Notes: generated by a model from the letters alone, not told the origin. A stretch of 64,000 bases of DNA from Sediminimonas qiaohouensis DSM 21189 (GCF_000423645.1 NZ_AUIJ01000006.1:1-64000), one strand, 5' to 3'; positions 7,392 to 15,952 are shown, numbered from the stretch's first letter. Translations and numbers: made by a program.

Positions 7392-8726
7392 ATGAAGAAC
7401 TGGCTCAGGAAACACCCCGAAGTGCGCACGATCCGCGTCGCCGCCGCCGACCTAAACGGTCAGCCGCGCGGCAAGCGCGTGCCGACGCGCTTCGCCGACA
7501 AGGTGGTCGAGGACGGCACCCGCTTTCCGCTGTCGGTGCTCAACCTCGACATCTGGGGTGAGGATATCGACGACAGCCCGCTGGTGTTCGACTCAGGCGA
7601 TGCCGACGGCGTGCTCAAACCCACCGAGCGGGGTTTCATGCCGATGCCGTGGCTTGAGGCGCCGACTGCGCTGTTGCCGATCTGGATGTTCCGCGAGGAC
7701 GGCCGCCCCTATGACGGCGATCCGCGCCATGCCCTGCGCGCGGTGCTGGACCGGTTCAAGGCACGCGGCCTGACCCCGGTGGTCGCGGTCGAGCTGGAGT
7801 TTTTCCTGATCGACGATTCGGGCCGCAACCTGCAGGTTCCGATCAGCCCCCGCTCGGGCAAGCGGCGCAAGGCGGCCGAGACGATGTCGGTGCGCGCACT
7901 GGATCAGTTCGATATCTTCTTCACCGATCTCTATGATGCGTGCGAAGAAATGGATATCCCCGCCGACACCGCCATTTCCGAGGCCGGGCTGGGTCAGTTC
8001 GAGATCAACCTGATGCATTGCGACGACGCCCTGCGCGCCGCCGATGACGCGTGGCTGTTCAAGATGCTGGTCAAGGGGCTGGCGCGGCGGCACGGGTTCG
8101 CTGCCTCGTTCATGGCCAAACCCTATGACGACTATCCCGGCTCGGGCCTGCACACACATTTCTCGCTGCTCGACAAGGACGGCAACAACGTGTTTGACGA
8201 CGGCGGGCCCAAGGGCACCGACACCCTGCGCCACGCCATCGCGGGCTGCTTGAACGCCATGCACGACAGCGCCCTCGTCTTTGCGCCCCATTCCAACAGC
8301 TATGACCGCATGGTGCCCGGCGCCCACGCCCCCACCGGCATCTGTTGGGCCTACGAGAACCGCACCGCCGCCATCCGCGTGCCCTCGGGCAGCCACAAGG
8401 CCCGCCGCGTCGAGCACCGCGTCGCCGGCGGCGACGTGAACCCTTACCTGATGCTTGCCGCCATCCTGGGTGCCGCCCTCAACGGGATCGAGGACGCCGC
8501 CGAGCCCCCCGCCCCGATCAGCGGCAACGCCTATGCGCTGGACCTGCCGCACATCCCCGACACCTGGGCCGGCGCGATCGACGCCTTCGAAAACTCCGAC
8601 ATCGTCAAGCGCATCTTCGCCCCCGAAATGATCCGCAACCTTGTCCTGACCAAGCGGCAGGAGTTGCACTACATGGGCGAGTTGACACCGACGGAACAGG
8701 CCGAAATATACCTCGACACCGTCTGA
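7392..8726 (+). CDS. glutamine-synthetase-family ligase 1 (gamma-glutamyl-amine synthetase-like)
   Basis: About 444 residues from ATG at 7392. An in-frame GTG at 7248 would add 48 residues, but the repeated ATTTGATCA element falls inside that extension. The active-site signatures of the GS fold are present: VAVELEFFLID and SEAGLGQFEINL (metal-binding Glu), GSGLHTHFSL (His), NSYDRMVPGAHAP and RTAAIRVPSGSHKARRVEHR (ATP/glutamate-binding Arg). The short length and sequence type fit PuuA/IpuC/GmaS-like ligases, which join glutamate to an amine using ATP, better than GlnA of nitrogen assimilation. Substrate unknown. It is followed by an amidotransferase and a second ligase of the same family. Confidence 0.85.
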   Translation: MKNWLRKHPEVRTIRVAAADLNGQPRGKRVPTRFADKVVEDGTRFPLSVLNLDIWGEDIDDSPLVFDSGDADGVLKPTERGFMPMPWLEAPTALLPIWMFREDGRPYDGDPRHALRAVLDRFKARGLTPVVAVELEFFLIDDSGRNLQVPISPRSGKRRKAAETMSVRALDQFDIFFTDLYDACEEMDIPADTAISEAGLGQFEINLMHCDDALRAADDAWLFKMLVKGLARRHGFAASFMAKPYDDYPGSGLHTHFSLLDKDGNNVFDDGGPKGTDTLRHAIAGCLNAMHDSALVFAPHSNSYDRMVPGAHAPTGICWAYENRTAAIRVPSGSHKARRVEHRVAGGDVNPYLMLAAILGAALNGIEDAAEPPAPISGNAYALDLPHIPDTWAGAIDAFENSDIVKRIFAPEMIRNLVLTKRQELHYMGELTPTEQAEIYLDTV

Positions 8727-8789
8727 CGCGCCCTTGCCGCGCCGGCGCGGCTGGCCTAGCCTTCGCACACTCCAATCAACTGGTGATCC

Positions 8790-9470
8790 ATGAAAATCGG
8801 CATCCTGCAAACCGGCCACGCCCCCCAAGAGGTGAAGGAACGCCTGGGCACATACCCCGACATGTTCGCGCAACTCCTCGCCGGGCACGGCTTCGACTTC
8901 GAGACGTGGCGCGTCGTCGATAACGAGTTCCCCCCCGGCCCCGAGGCAGCCGATGGCTGGCTGATAACCGGCTCCAAGCACGGCACCTACGAGGATCACG
9001 ACTGGATCGCGCCGCTGGAGGAGCTGGTGCGCGATATCCAGGCAGCAAAACGCCCGCTGGTCGGCATCTGCTTTGGCCACCAGATCATCGCGCAGGCCCT
9101 TGGCGGCAAGGTCGAGAAATTCTCGGGCGGCTGGGCCATCGGGCCGCAAAGCTACGATTTCGACGGCACCAGCCTAATGCTCAACGCCTGGCACCAGGAC
9201 CAGGTCACCGAGAAACCCAAGGGCGCCCGCGTGACCGCGACCAACCCGTTTTGCCGCTATGCCGGGCTGGCCTATGGCGACACCATCCTGTCGGTGCAGC
9301 CCCACCCGGAATTCAGCCCCGAAATGATCGACATGCTGATCACGCATCGGGGCCCCGGCCTGGTTGACGAGGCAACGCTGAGCGACGCCCAAAAGCGCCT
9401 CGCCACCCCCCTGAACGCGCAGGATTTCGCCAACCAGATTGCCGATTTTTTCAAAAGGACCACGTCATGA
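8790..9470 (+). CDS. class I glutamine amidotransferase-like hydrolase (PuuD-like)
   Basis: 226 residues; a single GATase domain with nucleophile Cys94 in GICFGHQ and the His172/Glu174 pair in VQPHPEF, so the triad is complete. Stand-alone enzymes of this kind either release glutamate from gamma-glutamyl intermediates (PuuD) or act on GMP-synthase-like substrates. Here it is enclosed by two gamma-glutamyl ligase genes, and its stop overlaps the ATG of the second (ATGA at 9467-9470), which strongly favours the gamma-glutamyl hydrolase role. It is probably cytoplasmic; no signal peptide is visible. Confidence 0.85.
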   Translation: MKIGILQTGHAPQEVKERLGTYPDMFAQLLAGHGFDFETWRVVDNEFPPGPEAADGWLITGSKHGTYEDHDWIAPLEELVRDIQAAKRPLVGICFGHQIIAQALGGKVEKFSGGWAIGPQSYDFDGTSLMLNAWHQDQVTEKPKGARVTATNPFCRYAGLAYGDTILSVQPHPEFSPEMIDMLITHRGPGLVDEATLSDAQKRLATPLNAQDFANQIADFFKRTTS

Positions 9471-10825
9471 GCGATTGGACCGAAAACCTTCCCGACCACG
9501 CCCGCGCCTACCTCGAAGGGCGCCGCCTGGACGAGGTGGAATGCATCATCTCGGACCTTCCCGGCATAGCGCGCGGCAAGGCCGTCCCGGCCAGCAAATT
9601 CGCGCGGCAGGACTATTTCCATCTGCCCGACAGCATCTTCTACCAGACTATCACCGGCGACTGGGGCGAGGCAGCCGGCGAGGATGGCTTCATCGAGCGC
9701 GACATGATCCTCAAGCCGGACATGACCACCGCCTCGGCCGCGCCGTGGACCGGCGATTGGACACTGCAGGTGATCCATGACGCGTTCGACCGCAAGGGCG
9801 AGCCGATCGAGTTCGCCCCGCGCAACGTTCTCAAGCGCGTCGTCGATCTCTACCACGCGCAGGGCTGGACGCCGGTCGTGGCCCCCGAGATGGAGTTTTA
9901 CCTCGTCGCGCGAAATGTCGATCCGGCCAAGAAGATCGAGCCGATGATGGGCCGCTCGGGTCGCCCCGCCGCCGCGCGTCAGGCCTATTCGATGACCGCG
10001 GTGGACGAATTCGGCCCCGTCATCGACGACATCTACGACTTCGCAGAGGCACAAGGCTTCGAGATCGACGGCATCACCCAAGAAGGCGGCGCCGGGCAGT
10101 TGGAAATCAACCTGCGCCATGGCGACCCGGTCAAGCTGGCCGACGAGGTGTTCTTCTTCAAGCGCCTGATCCGCGAGGCGGCCATGCGCCACGATTGCTT
10201 TGCCACTTTCATGGCCAAGCCGATCGCCGAAGAGCCGGGCTCGGCCATGCATATCCACCACTCGGTGCTGGACATGGACACCGGCAAAAACATTTTCTCC
10301 GGCCCCCAGGGCGGCGAGACCGAGGCGTTCTATCACTTCATCGGCGGCCTGCAGGAACACATGCCCTCGGCCATCGCCGTGATGGCGCCCTACGTGAATT
10401 CCTACCGCCGTTACGTGCGCGACCACGCGGCGCCCATTAACCTGGCCTGGGGCCGCGACAACCGCACCACCGGCATCCGCGTGCCGCTCTCGGGGCCAGA
10501 CGCGCGCCGCGTCGAAAACCGGCTCGCCGGGATGGATTGCAACCCCTACCTGGGCATCGCCGCCAGCCTCGCCTGCGGCTACATGGGCCTGATGGACGAG
10601 GTCCGCCCCGACAAGCAGTTCAAGGGAGATGCCTATGACGGCGACGGCGACATCCCCCGCGTTCTCGGGCAGGCGCTCGATCAATTCGACGCCGCCACCC
10701 ACCTGCACGCAATCATGGGCCCCGAGTTCGCCCGCGTCTACAGCATCGTCAAACGCGCCGAGTACGAGGAATTCCTGCAAGTCATCAGCCCGTGGGAGCG
10801 AGAGCACCTGCTGATCAACGTCTGA
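9467..10825 (+). CDS. glutamine-synthetase-family ligase 2 (PuuA-like)
   Basis: 452 residues, translationally coupled to the amidotransferase. GS-fold motifs: VAPEMEFYLV and EGGAGQLEINLRHGD (metal site), GSAMHIHHSVLD, VNSYRRYVRDHAAP and NRTTGIRVPLSGPDARRVENR. It is clearly a paralogue of the ligase at 7392 but too different to be a recent duplicate, so the two probably glutamylate different amines or different positions of one polyamine. In E. coli PuuA the product is then oxidised by PuuB; a PuuB-like oxidase gene is next here. Assignment to the family is secure, substrate is not. Confidence 0.88.
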   Translation: MSDWTENLPDHARAYLEGRRLDEVECIISDLPGIARGKAVPASKFARQDYFHLPDSIFYQTITGDWGEAAGEDGFIERDMILKPDMTTASAAPWTGDWTLQVIHDAFDRKGEPIEFAPRNVLKRVVDLYHAQGWTPVVAPEMEFYLVARNVDPAKKIEPMMGRSGRPAAARQAYSMTAVDEFGPVIDDIYDFAEAQGFEIDGITQEGGAGQLEINLRHGDPVKLADEVFFFKRLIREAAMRHDCFATFMAKPIAEEPGSAMHIHHSVLDMDTGKNIFSGPQGGETEAFYHFIGGLQEHMPSAIAVMAPYVNSYRRYVRDHAAPINLAWGRDNRTTGIRVPLSGPDARRVENRLAGMDCNPYLGIAASLACGYMGLMDEVRPDKQFKGDAYDGDGDIPRVLGQALDQFDAATHLHAIMGPEFARVYSIVKRAEYEEFLQVISPWEREHLLINV

Positions 10826-10840
10826 CCCTGCGCCCCGTTT

Positions 10841-10900
10841 CTTCTGGCCCGAAATATCCCGGGGGGCCGCGCGGCACGCGCGGCGGGGGCAGCGCCCCCT
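10841..10900 (+). repeat. dispersed intergenic repeat, copy A
   Basis: Starts CTTCTGGCCCGAAATATCCC, continues with a G run and GC-rich arms, and ends CGGGGGCAGCGCCCCCT, which folds as GGGGGC-AGC-GCCCCC. A clearly related copy lies at 63291-63350. It occupies the gap between ligase 2 and the oxidase gene. Confidence 0.7.
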
Positions 10901-10927
10901 CCCCCGCTGACCCACGGAAAACGCCCC

Positions 10928-12232
10928 ATGAACCTGCTCTACTCCAACGACCGCCCCGGCGAATATCCCCAAAGCTGGTACGCCGCCACCGCCGCCAAGG
11001 CCCCGCGCACCGCGCCCCTGTCGGGCGAGGTTCGCGCCGATGTCTGCGTGGTCGGCGCCGGCTACACAGGCCTGTCGGCCGCCCTGCACCTGGCCGAGCG
11101 GGGCTACGACGTGGTCCTGCTCGAGGCGCATCGCGCCGGGTTCGGGGCTTCGGGACGCAACGGCGGGCAGCTCGGATCGGGCCAGCGGCAGGAACAGGAC
11201 ACGCTCGAGCGGATGCTCGGGCGCGAGGATGCGCGCAAGCTGTGGCACCTTGCTGAGGAGGCCAAGCAATTGGTGCGCGGCCTGATCGACAAGCACGCCA
11301 TCGACTGTCAGCTCAAGCCCGGCATCGCCTGGACCGGCTTTCGCCGCTCCGAGGTCGATCACATGCACGCCTATGTGGAACTGCTGCAAAACCGCTATGG
11401 CTACAACCAGATCGAGGCGCTGGACCGCGATGCCATGCACGCGATCTGCCCCTCGCCCGCCTATGTAGGTGGGCTACTCGATCACGGCGCGGGGCACCTG
11501 CACCCGCTCAATTTCGCGCTTGGCCTGGCGCGCGCGGCCACCGCGGCGGGCGTGCGGCTGCATGAAAACTCGGCCGTGCGCAACATCACCACCGGCCCGC
11601 AAACCCTGGTTGAGACCGAGCACGGCAAGGTCCAGGCCGATCACGTGATCCTTGCGTGCAACGGGTACCTGGGCGGGCTCAACGCGCAGGTCGCGCGCCG
11701 GGTGATGCCGATCAACAATTTCGTCATCGCCACCCGGCCACTGGGCGAGGAGGCCGCGCGCGTGCTGACCCGCGACATCGCGGTCGCCGACAGCAAGTTC
11801 GTGATCAACTACTTCCGCCTCAGCGAGGATCGCCGGCTGCTGTTCGGCGGCGGCGAAAGCTATGGATACAAATTCCCGCGCGACATCGCCGCGTTAGTGC
11901 GCAAGCCGATGCGCCAGATCTTCCCGCACCTCGCCGATGTCCCGATCGATTATGCTTGGGGTGGCACCCTGGCCATCACCATGAAACGCCTACCTTACCT
12001 GGCGCGGGTCGCGCCCAATATCCTGTCGGCCTCGGGCTATTCCGGCCACGGCGTCGGCACCGCCACCCATGCCGGGATGCTGATGGCCAAGGCCATCGCC
12101 GGTCAGGCAGAGGGCTTTGACACCATGGCGCGCATCCCCACGGCGCCGTTCCCCGGCGGCCCCACGCTGCGCACGCCGCTGCTGACGCTGGCGATGACGT
12201 GGTTCGCGCTGCGCGACCGGTTGGGTTTCTAG
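10928..12232 (+). CDS. FAD-dependent amine oxidase-type oxidoreductase (PuuB-like, DAO family)
   Basis: 434 residues. FAD-binding Rossmann motif DVCVVGAGYTGLSAALHLAE with glycines at 43-48, then an Arg/Asn-rich FAD segment GFGASGRNGGQLGSGQ and a C-terminal YSGHGVGTATHAGMLMAKAI flavin loop, all as in gamma-glutamylputrescine oxidase and glycine/sarcosine oxidases. The expected reaction is oxidation of the gamma-glutamylated amine to an aldehyde, releasing ammonia and H2O2. No PuuC aldehyde dehydrogenase is next to it, so that step must be encoded elsewhere. The N-terminus SNDRPGEYPQSWYAAT is typical of the group. A repeat element separates it from the ligase gene. Confidence 0.88.
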   Translation: MNLLYSNDRPGEYPQSWYAATAAKAPRTAPLSGEVRADVCVVGAGYTGLSAALHLAERGYDVVLLEAHRAGFGASGRNGGQLGSGQRQEQDTLERMLGREDARKLWHLAEEAKQLVRGLIDKHAIDCQLKPGIAWTGFRRSEVDHMHAYVELLQNRYGYNQIEALDRDAMHAICPSPAYVGGLLDHGAGHLHPLNFALGLARAATAAGVRLHENSAVRNITTGPQTLVETEHGKVQADHVILACNGYLGGLNAQVARRVMPINNFVIATRPLGEEAARVLTRDIAVADSKFVINYFRLSEDRRLLFGGGESYGYKFPRDIAALVRKPMRQIFPHLADVPIDYAWGGTLAITMKRLPYLARVAPNILSASGYSGHGVGTATHAGMLMAKAIAGQAEGFDTMARIPTAPFPGGPTLRTPLLTLAMTWFALRDRLGF

Positions 12233-12270
12233 CATTGCCCACCTGACACAGCTTGCCCGCTGCCGTCGAC

Positions 12271-12297
12271 GAACGGAAACTTCAAAAGATTCCGTTC
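12271..12297. other. inverted repeat GAACGGAA/TTCCGTTC
   Basis: GAACGGAA (12271-12278) and TTCCGTTC (12290-12297) form a perfect 8-base-pair stem with an 11-base spacer, followed by an AT-rich near-palindrome AAAGTTTTAAACTTT. Neither strand has a T run after the stem, so it looks more like an operator or mRNA hairpin than a terminator. It sits 180 bases before the DegT-type gene, in the 246-base gap after the oxidase. Confidence 0.45.
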
Positions 12298-12478
12298 AAA
12301 AAAGTTTTAAACTTTCTTGGCCGTCACGCATCGCGGGCGCGGGCCCCTTTTGCCGGGTAACAATCACGCGCGCACCGAGGCGCATTGCCGCGTCCATAGC
12401 GCCGCGCTTGGGGCTTTGCTTTTCGACGCCTTTCGTTTAGAAAATCGGAAAGGGAAATTCAGGAAAGCCGAAAGCCTC

Positions 12479-13696
12479 ATGACGCTACCGCCCAATGTCT
12501 ACGACGCCGAACCCATCCCCGAAGCCGCCCGCGACGAGATCGAGCGGCTTTTGCAAAGCGGCGATCTGTTTCGCTACACCGCGCCCAAGGACGCGCCGGT
12601 TTCCCTGCTCGAGCGCGAGTTCGCCGATGTCATGGGCACCCGCTACGCCCTCGCGGTCAGCAGCTGCTCGGCCGCGCTGTTTCTGTCGCTCAAGGCGCTC
12701 GGCCTTCCACGCGGCGCACGCGTCCTGATCCCCGCCTTTACCTTCGCCGCGGTGCCCTCGTCTATCGTACACGCCGACTGTACGCCCGTCCTGTGCGAAG
12801 TGGGCGAGAATTACCGCATCGACATCGACGATTTCGCCGAACGGCTCGACGCGTCAATCGACGCGGTCATCATAAGCCATATGCGCGGCCACACCTCCGA
12901 CATGGACGCGATCATGGCACTGGCCGAGGCACGCGGCGTGCCGGTGATCGAGGACGCGGCGCATTCGCTGGGCACCACGTGGCACGACCGCCGCATCGGT
13001 ACCATCGGGCGTATCGGCTGCTTCAGCTTCCAAAGCTACAAGTTGCTCAATGCCGGCGAGGGCGGCGTGATGATCACCGACGACCCCGACGTGATGGCCC
13101 GCGCCGTGATCATGTCCGGCGCGTATGAACACAACTGGTCCAAGCACATGGCCGCCACCCCCGAGGACGCCGAGGCGCTGCACGCAGCGTTTGCCCGCTG
13201 GCAGAACCAGCTTCCGCTTTACAACCTGCGCCTTGGCAACCTCAGCGCCGCACTGGTGCGCCCGCAGATCGCCGAATTGCCCCGCCGCGTCAGCGATGGC
13301 CGCCGCAACCACGATTACGTGGCCGAGCGGCTGAACCTGTCGCCGTGGATCGATGTGCCCGCCAAGCTCGACCCCGAGCAGCGCGCGCCCGATTCCATCC
13401 AGTTCAACCTTGTCGGCATGGCCAAGGATCAGGTCGAGGCGTTTTCCCGCGCCGCCGCCGATCGCGGCGTCAAGGTGCAGGTTTTCGGCCTCAGCACCGA
13501 CAACGCGCGGGCCTTCTGGAACTGGCAGTTCCTGGATGATCTGCCCGATCTGCCCCGCACCCGTGAGATGCTGATGAAGGCCTGCGATACCCGCCTGCCC
13601 GCCCGCCTGCAATTGCCGGAGCTGGACATCATCGCCGATGCGCTGGTGCGCGCAGCGCAGGACGTGATGGGCAATATCCGCGCCTACGGCACCTGA
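12479..13696 (+). CDS. DegT/DnrJ/EryC1-type PLP aminotransferase
   Basis: 405 residues from ATG at 12479; a longer upstream frame to 12317 has no family similarity and no good ribosome site. Lys188 in FSFQSYKLLNAGEGG is the pyridoxal-phosphate Schiff-base lysine, and VIEDAAHSLG (Asp159) contacts the cofactor ring. The family transfers amino groups onto keto-sugars or similar substrates, normally from glutamate. There are no sugar-nucleotide genes nearby, so the substrate is unclear; it may serve the adjoining amine pathway, but PuuE-type transaminases belong to another PLP class. It is convergent with the LysR gene. Confidence 0.82.
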   Translation: MTLPPNVYDAEPIPEAARDEIERLLQSGDLFRYTAPKDAPVSLLEREFADVMGTRYALAVSSCSAALFLSLKALGLPRGARVLIPAFTFAAVPSSIVHADCTPVLCEVGENYRIDIDDFAERLDASIDAVIISHMRGHTSDMDAIMALAEARGVPVIEDAAHSLGTTWHDRRIGTIGRIGCFSFQSYKLLNAGEGGVMITDDPDVMARAVIMSGAYEHNWSKHMAATPEDAEALHAAFARWQNQLPLYNLRLGNLSAALVRPQIAELPRRVSDGRRNHDYVAERLNLSPWIDVPAKLDPEQRAPDSIQFNLVGMAKDQVEAFSRAAADRGVKVQVFGLSTDNARAFWNWQFLDDLPDLPRTREMLMKACDTRLPARLQLPELDIIADALVRAAQDVMGNIRAYGT

Positions 13697-13720
13697 CCAA
13701 CGGGGCCGCGAGCGCAGCCC

Positions 13721-14701
13721 CTACAACACCCGCAAATGCGCGGCCATGAACGGATGCGCGGCAATCGCCGGGCCAACCACCCCGTTTTGCAATAGCGGCT
13801 TGAGCTTGCCGGCCAATTGGCCCGGCAAATCGCGCAGCACATCCTTGCGCGCGGTCAGGGATATCGTCCGCTCCAGCGGGGCAAAAGGCAACTCGGCCAC
13901 GTCCAGCTGCCCCGCGAACCGCCGCGCCCGCATCAACGCCAGCGGCGTGAGGATGGTCCATCCCGCCCCCTGCGCCACCAGCGCCAGGATGGCGTGGTAG
14001 CTGTCCAGCTCGAACCGATGCGCCAGCCGCAGATCCTGCCGCGCCAAGTGTGCGGTGATCTGTCGGCCCATGTGATGGCGGGCGCTGTATTGAACCAACG
14101 GCAATTCGCGCAGCCGCGATAGAACTGCATCATGCGCGCCCGCCTGCAGCCCGTCCAGCGCACCGCGCGGCGCCGCCACCACGAACCCCTCGCTCAGCAG
14201 CGGATGCACCTCGGCCCATTCGGGCGTCGCGCCCATCTCGGCAGCCACCACGACGTCCAGCGCCCGCGCGTCCAGTTGATCAAGCAAATGATGGCTTGCT
14301 CCTGTCTCCAACAGGAACTGGCAGCCGGTCATTTCCTCCGCCAACCCGGTCAGCAGGCGCGGCGTTACATCCGCCTCGAAATCCTCGATCATGCCCAGCC
14401 GAAACCGCGTCAGCGCCGACATGTCCGCCATCGCCAATTCGCTGCGCGCCAGCGCCGCCTCGTTCAATATAGTGCCCGCGCGGCGACGAAACAGCTCGCC
14501 CGCCGGCGTCAGGGCCACGGGCCGCGTGTTGCGAAACAGCAGCGCCGCCCCGATCGCCCCTTCCAGGTTGGTCAGTTGCTGGCTCACCGCCGAGGGGCTG
14601 GCCCCCAGGCGCCTAGCTGCAGCCGAAATACTCCCCTCTTCAGCCGTGGCAACGAAAACCTCGATCCCCCAAAGGGTTATCCGACCGGGGCTATCGACCA
14701 T
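13721..14701 (-). CDS. LysR-family transcriptional regulator
   Basis: 326 residues. The N-terminal winged helix-turn-helix (about 8-70: LWGIEVFVATAEEGSISAAA followed by RRLGASPSAVSQQLTNLE) is standard for LysR proteins. The rest is a two-lobed substrate-binding co-inducer domain. It is transcribed toward the DegT gene and away from phaR, so it has no divergent target and its regulon is not evident. Its start is seven bases from the phaR stop, so it could be read through from phaR. Confidence in the family is high. Confidence 0.9.
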   Translation of the reverse strand: MVDSPGRITLWGIEVFVATAEEGSISAAARRLGASPSAVSQQLTNLEGAIGAALLFRNTRPVALTPAGELFRRRAGTILNEAALARSELAMADMSALTRFRLGMIEDFEADVTPRLLTGLAEEMTGCQFLLETGASHHLLDQLDARALDVVVAAEMGATPEWAEVHPLLSEGFVVAAPRGALDGLQAGAHDAVLSRLRELPLVQYSARHHMGRQITAHLARQDLRLAHRFELDSYHAILALVAQGAGWTILTPLALMRARRFAGQLDVAELPFAPLERTISLTARKDVLRDLPGQLAGKLKPLLQNGVVGPAIAAHPFMAAHLRVL

Positions 14702-14707
14702 CCCGAC

Positions 14708-15274
14708 CTACTTGTTCATCTTGGACAGTTTCGATTGCAGCTCGGCCAGTTGACGTTTGATCTCTTCTAGATCCTCGTCGTCGCTGCTGCTGTCGCCGCC
14801 TTGCCCGGCGGCTCCGCCCGCGCCTTGGCCGGCGCCCGGCATGCCGCTGGTCATCGCCTTCATGAACGCCTCTTGCTGGGCCTGCATCGCCTCGAATCCC
14901 GGCAACTTGGCCATCGGGTTCACCTTGGCCATGTTCTCCATCATCTGCGATTGCCCGTCGCGCAGCATGTCGAACGACATCTGCAAGAACTGCGGCACGA
15001 CCGAGCCCGCCTGGCTGGTATAACTGCGTACCAGGTCGGTCAGCACGTTCACCGGCAGCACACTTTCGCCCCTGCTTTCATGCTCTGCAATGATTTGCAG
15101 CAGGTATTGCCGCGTTAGGTCATCGCCGGATTTCAGATCGACAATCTGCACCTCGCGGCCGTCGCGGATGAACCGCGCGATGTCCTCCAGCGTGACATAA
15201 TCGCTCGTCTCGGTGTTATAGAGACGGCGGCTGGCATAGCGTTTGATCAGAAGCGGTTTCGCGTCTTCGGCCAC
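14708..15274 (-). CDS. phaR: polyhydroxyalkanoate synthesis repressor PhaR
   Basis: 188 residues. The N-terminal DNA-binding domain (LIKRYASRRLYNTETSDYVT, about 8-65) and the following PHB-accumulation regulatory domain (SVLPVNVLTDLVRSY onward) identify PhaR. A Gly/Ala-rich linker and an acidic coiled-coil tail (DDEDLEEIKRQLAELQSKL) end the protein. PhaR binds both PHA granules and DNA; when polymer forms it leaves its operators and phasin synthesis rises. Palindromes of the expected CTGC-N3-GCAG type lie before phaP and phaZ, and a weaker TGCA-N4-TGCA sits in this gene's own upstream region (15291-15302). Confidence 0.95.
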   Translation of the reverse strand: MAEDAKPLLIKRYASRRLYNTETSDYVTLEDIARFIRDGREVQIVDLKSGDDLTRQYLLQIIAEHESRGESVLPVNVLTDLVRSYTSQAGSVVPQFLQMSFDMLRDGQSQMMENMAKVNPMAKLPGFEAMQAQQEAFMKAMTSGMPGAGQGAGGAAGQGGDSSSDDEDLEEIKRQLAELQSKLSKMNK

Positions 15275-15325
15275 GGGTTATCCTCCCATATGCAGCAGTG
15301 CAGAAAGCTTAGGACACGAATGGAC

Positions 15326-15357
15326 AAAATGAAAGGGCGAGCTTTGCAGCCCGCCCT
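15326..15357 (-). terminator. intrinsic terminator of phaP
   Basis: On the minus strand AGGGCGGGCT-GCAA-AGCTCGCCCT forms a 10-base-pair stem (one G-U) with a GCAA tetraloop at 15357-15334, followed by TTTCATTTTG. It sits 40 bases after the phasin stop and before phaR, so phasin mRNA can end here while phaR keeps its own promoter. Confidence 0.85.
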
Positions 15358-15396
15358 CATGCATCAACAGGGAGGAAGTCGATGCATTCCGTCTGA

Positions 15397-15846
15397 TCAC
15401 TTGGCCTGTGCGGTGGCCTTCTTGGCCGCGCTGGTCGCGTCCTTGGTGGCTTTCTGCACGGCCGACTGGGCTTCTTCGCCCATGTCCTTGCCTGCGGCCA
15501 TCATCAGTTCGACCGTGTCCATCTGGACTTTCTTGGCGACTTCGGCGAAGGCGGCCATGTTCTCGGCGGCGACTTCGGCCTGGGCCGATGCGAAATCGGT
15601 CATTGCCTTGGCATAGTCGGCCGGCTCGGCCTTGGCTTTGCTCATCTCGGTCATCTTGGCCAGCGTGTCCTTGGTCCACTTGCTGGAGATCTCCGAGGAT
15701 TTCTCGGCCGCTGTCAGCGCAACGCCGGTCAGCTTCTCGTTCAGCGTTGCCTGGCTCTTGAATGCGTTTTCCATCGCCTTGGTGTCGACGGGGAACGCGC
15801 CCATCATGTCTTTCATCATGGCGGTCATGTCATTTGCATTGGTCAT
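15397..15846 (-). CDS. phaP: phasin family protein
   Basis: 149 residues from ATG at 15846, with AAAGGAATTAG just upstream; a longer frame to 15918 would run through a PhaR site. A Met/Asp-rich N-terminus is followed by a long amphipathic helical domain (VALTAAEKSSEISSKWTKDT and onward) and a Lys/Ala-rich tail ending AAKKATAQAK, the phasin_2 pattern. Phasins coat PHA granules, limit granule fusion and recruit other granule proteins. Two PhaR-type palindromes lie 65-106 bases upstream, and a strong terminator follows. Confidence 0.92.
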   Translation of the reverse strand: MTNANDMTAMMKDMMGAFPVDTKAMENAFKSQATLNEKLTGVALTAAEKSSEISSKWTKDTLAKMTEMSKAKAEPADYAKAMTDFASAQAEVAAENMAAFAEVAKKVQMDTVELMMAAGKDMGEEAQSAVQKATKDATSAAKKATAQAK

Positions 15847-15910
15847 GTCTAATTCCTTTCGTCTGTCCGGGGGGCATCCCGGTTTGCCTTGATCCTGACG
15901 GAAATATGCA

Positions 15911-15925
15911 TGCTGCACCGCAGCA
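15911..15925. promoter_or_regulatory. PhaR operator candidate, TGCTGC-ACC-GCAGCA
   Basis: Perfect palindrome with a 3-base centre, 65 bases upstream of phaP. It matches the CTGC-N3-GCAG type of site reported for Paracoccus PhaR (from memory). The same pattern recurs at 15940-15952 and 17793-17805 and nowhere else I noticed in intergenic DNA of this window. Confidence 0.7.
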
Positions 15926-15939
15926 ATTCAAGGTTTTTC

Positions 15940-15952
15940 GCTGCAATGCAGC
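15940..15952. promoter_or_regulatory. PhaR operator candidate, GCTGC-AAT-GCAGC
   Basis: Second palindrome upstream of phaP, centred 28 bases from the first; a further half site AGCTGC lies at 15964-15969. Together they would allow cooperative repression of phaP until granules titrate PhaR. Confidence 0.7.

Noticed and set aside
7593-11440. Very long open frames on the minus strand over the GS, amidotransferase and oxidase genes (up to 722 codons)
   Set aside because: They mirror the codon pattern of real GC-rich plus-strand genes, are rich in Ala, Arg, Gly and His, and have no domain signature.
12479-13696. PuuE-type transaminase completing a putrescine pathway
   Set aside because: The Lys188 context FSFQSYKLLNAGEGG is DegT-type, not the class III aminotransferase to which PuuE belongs.
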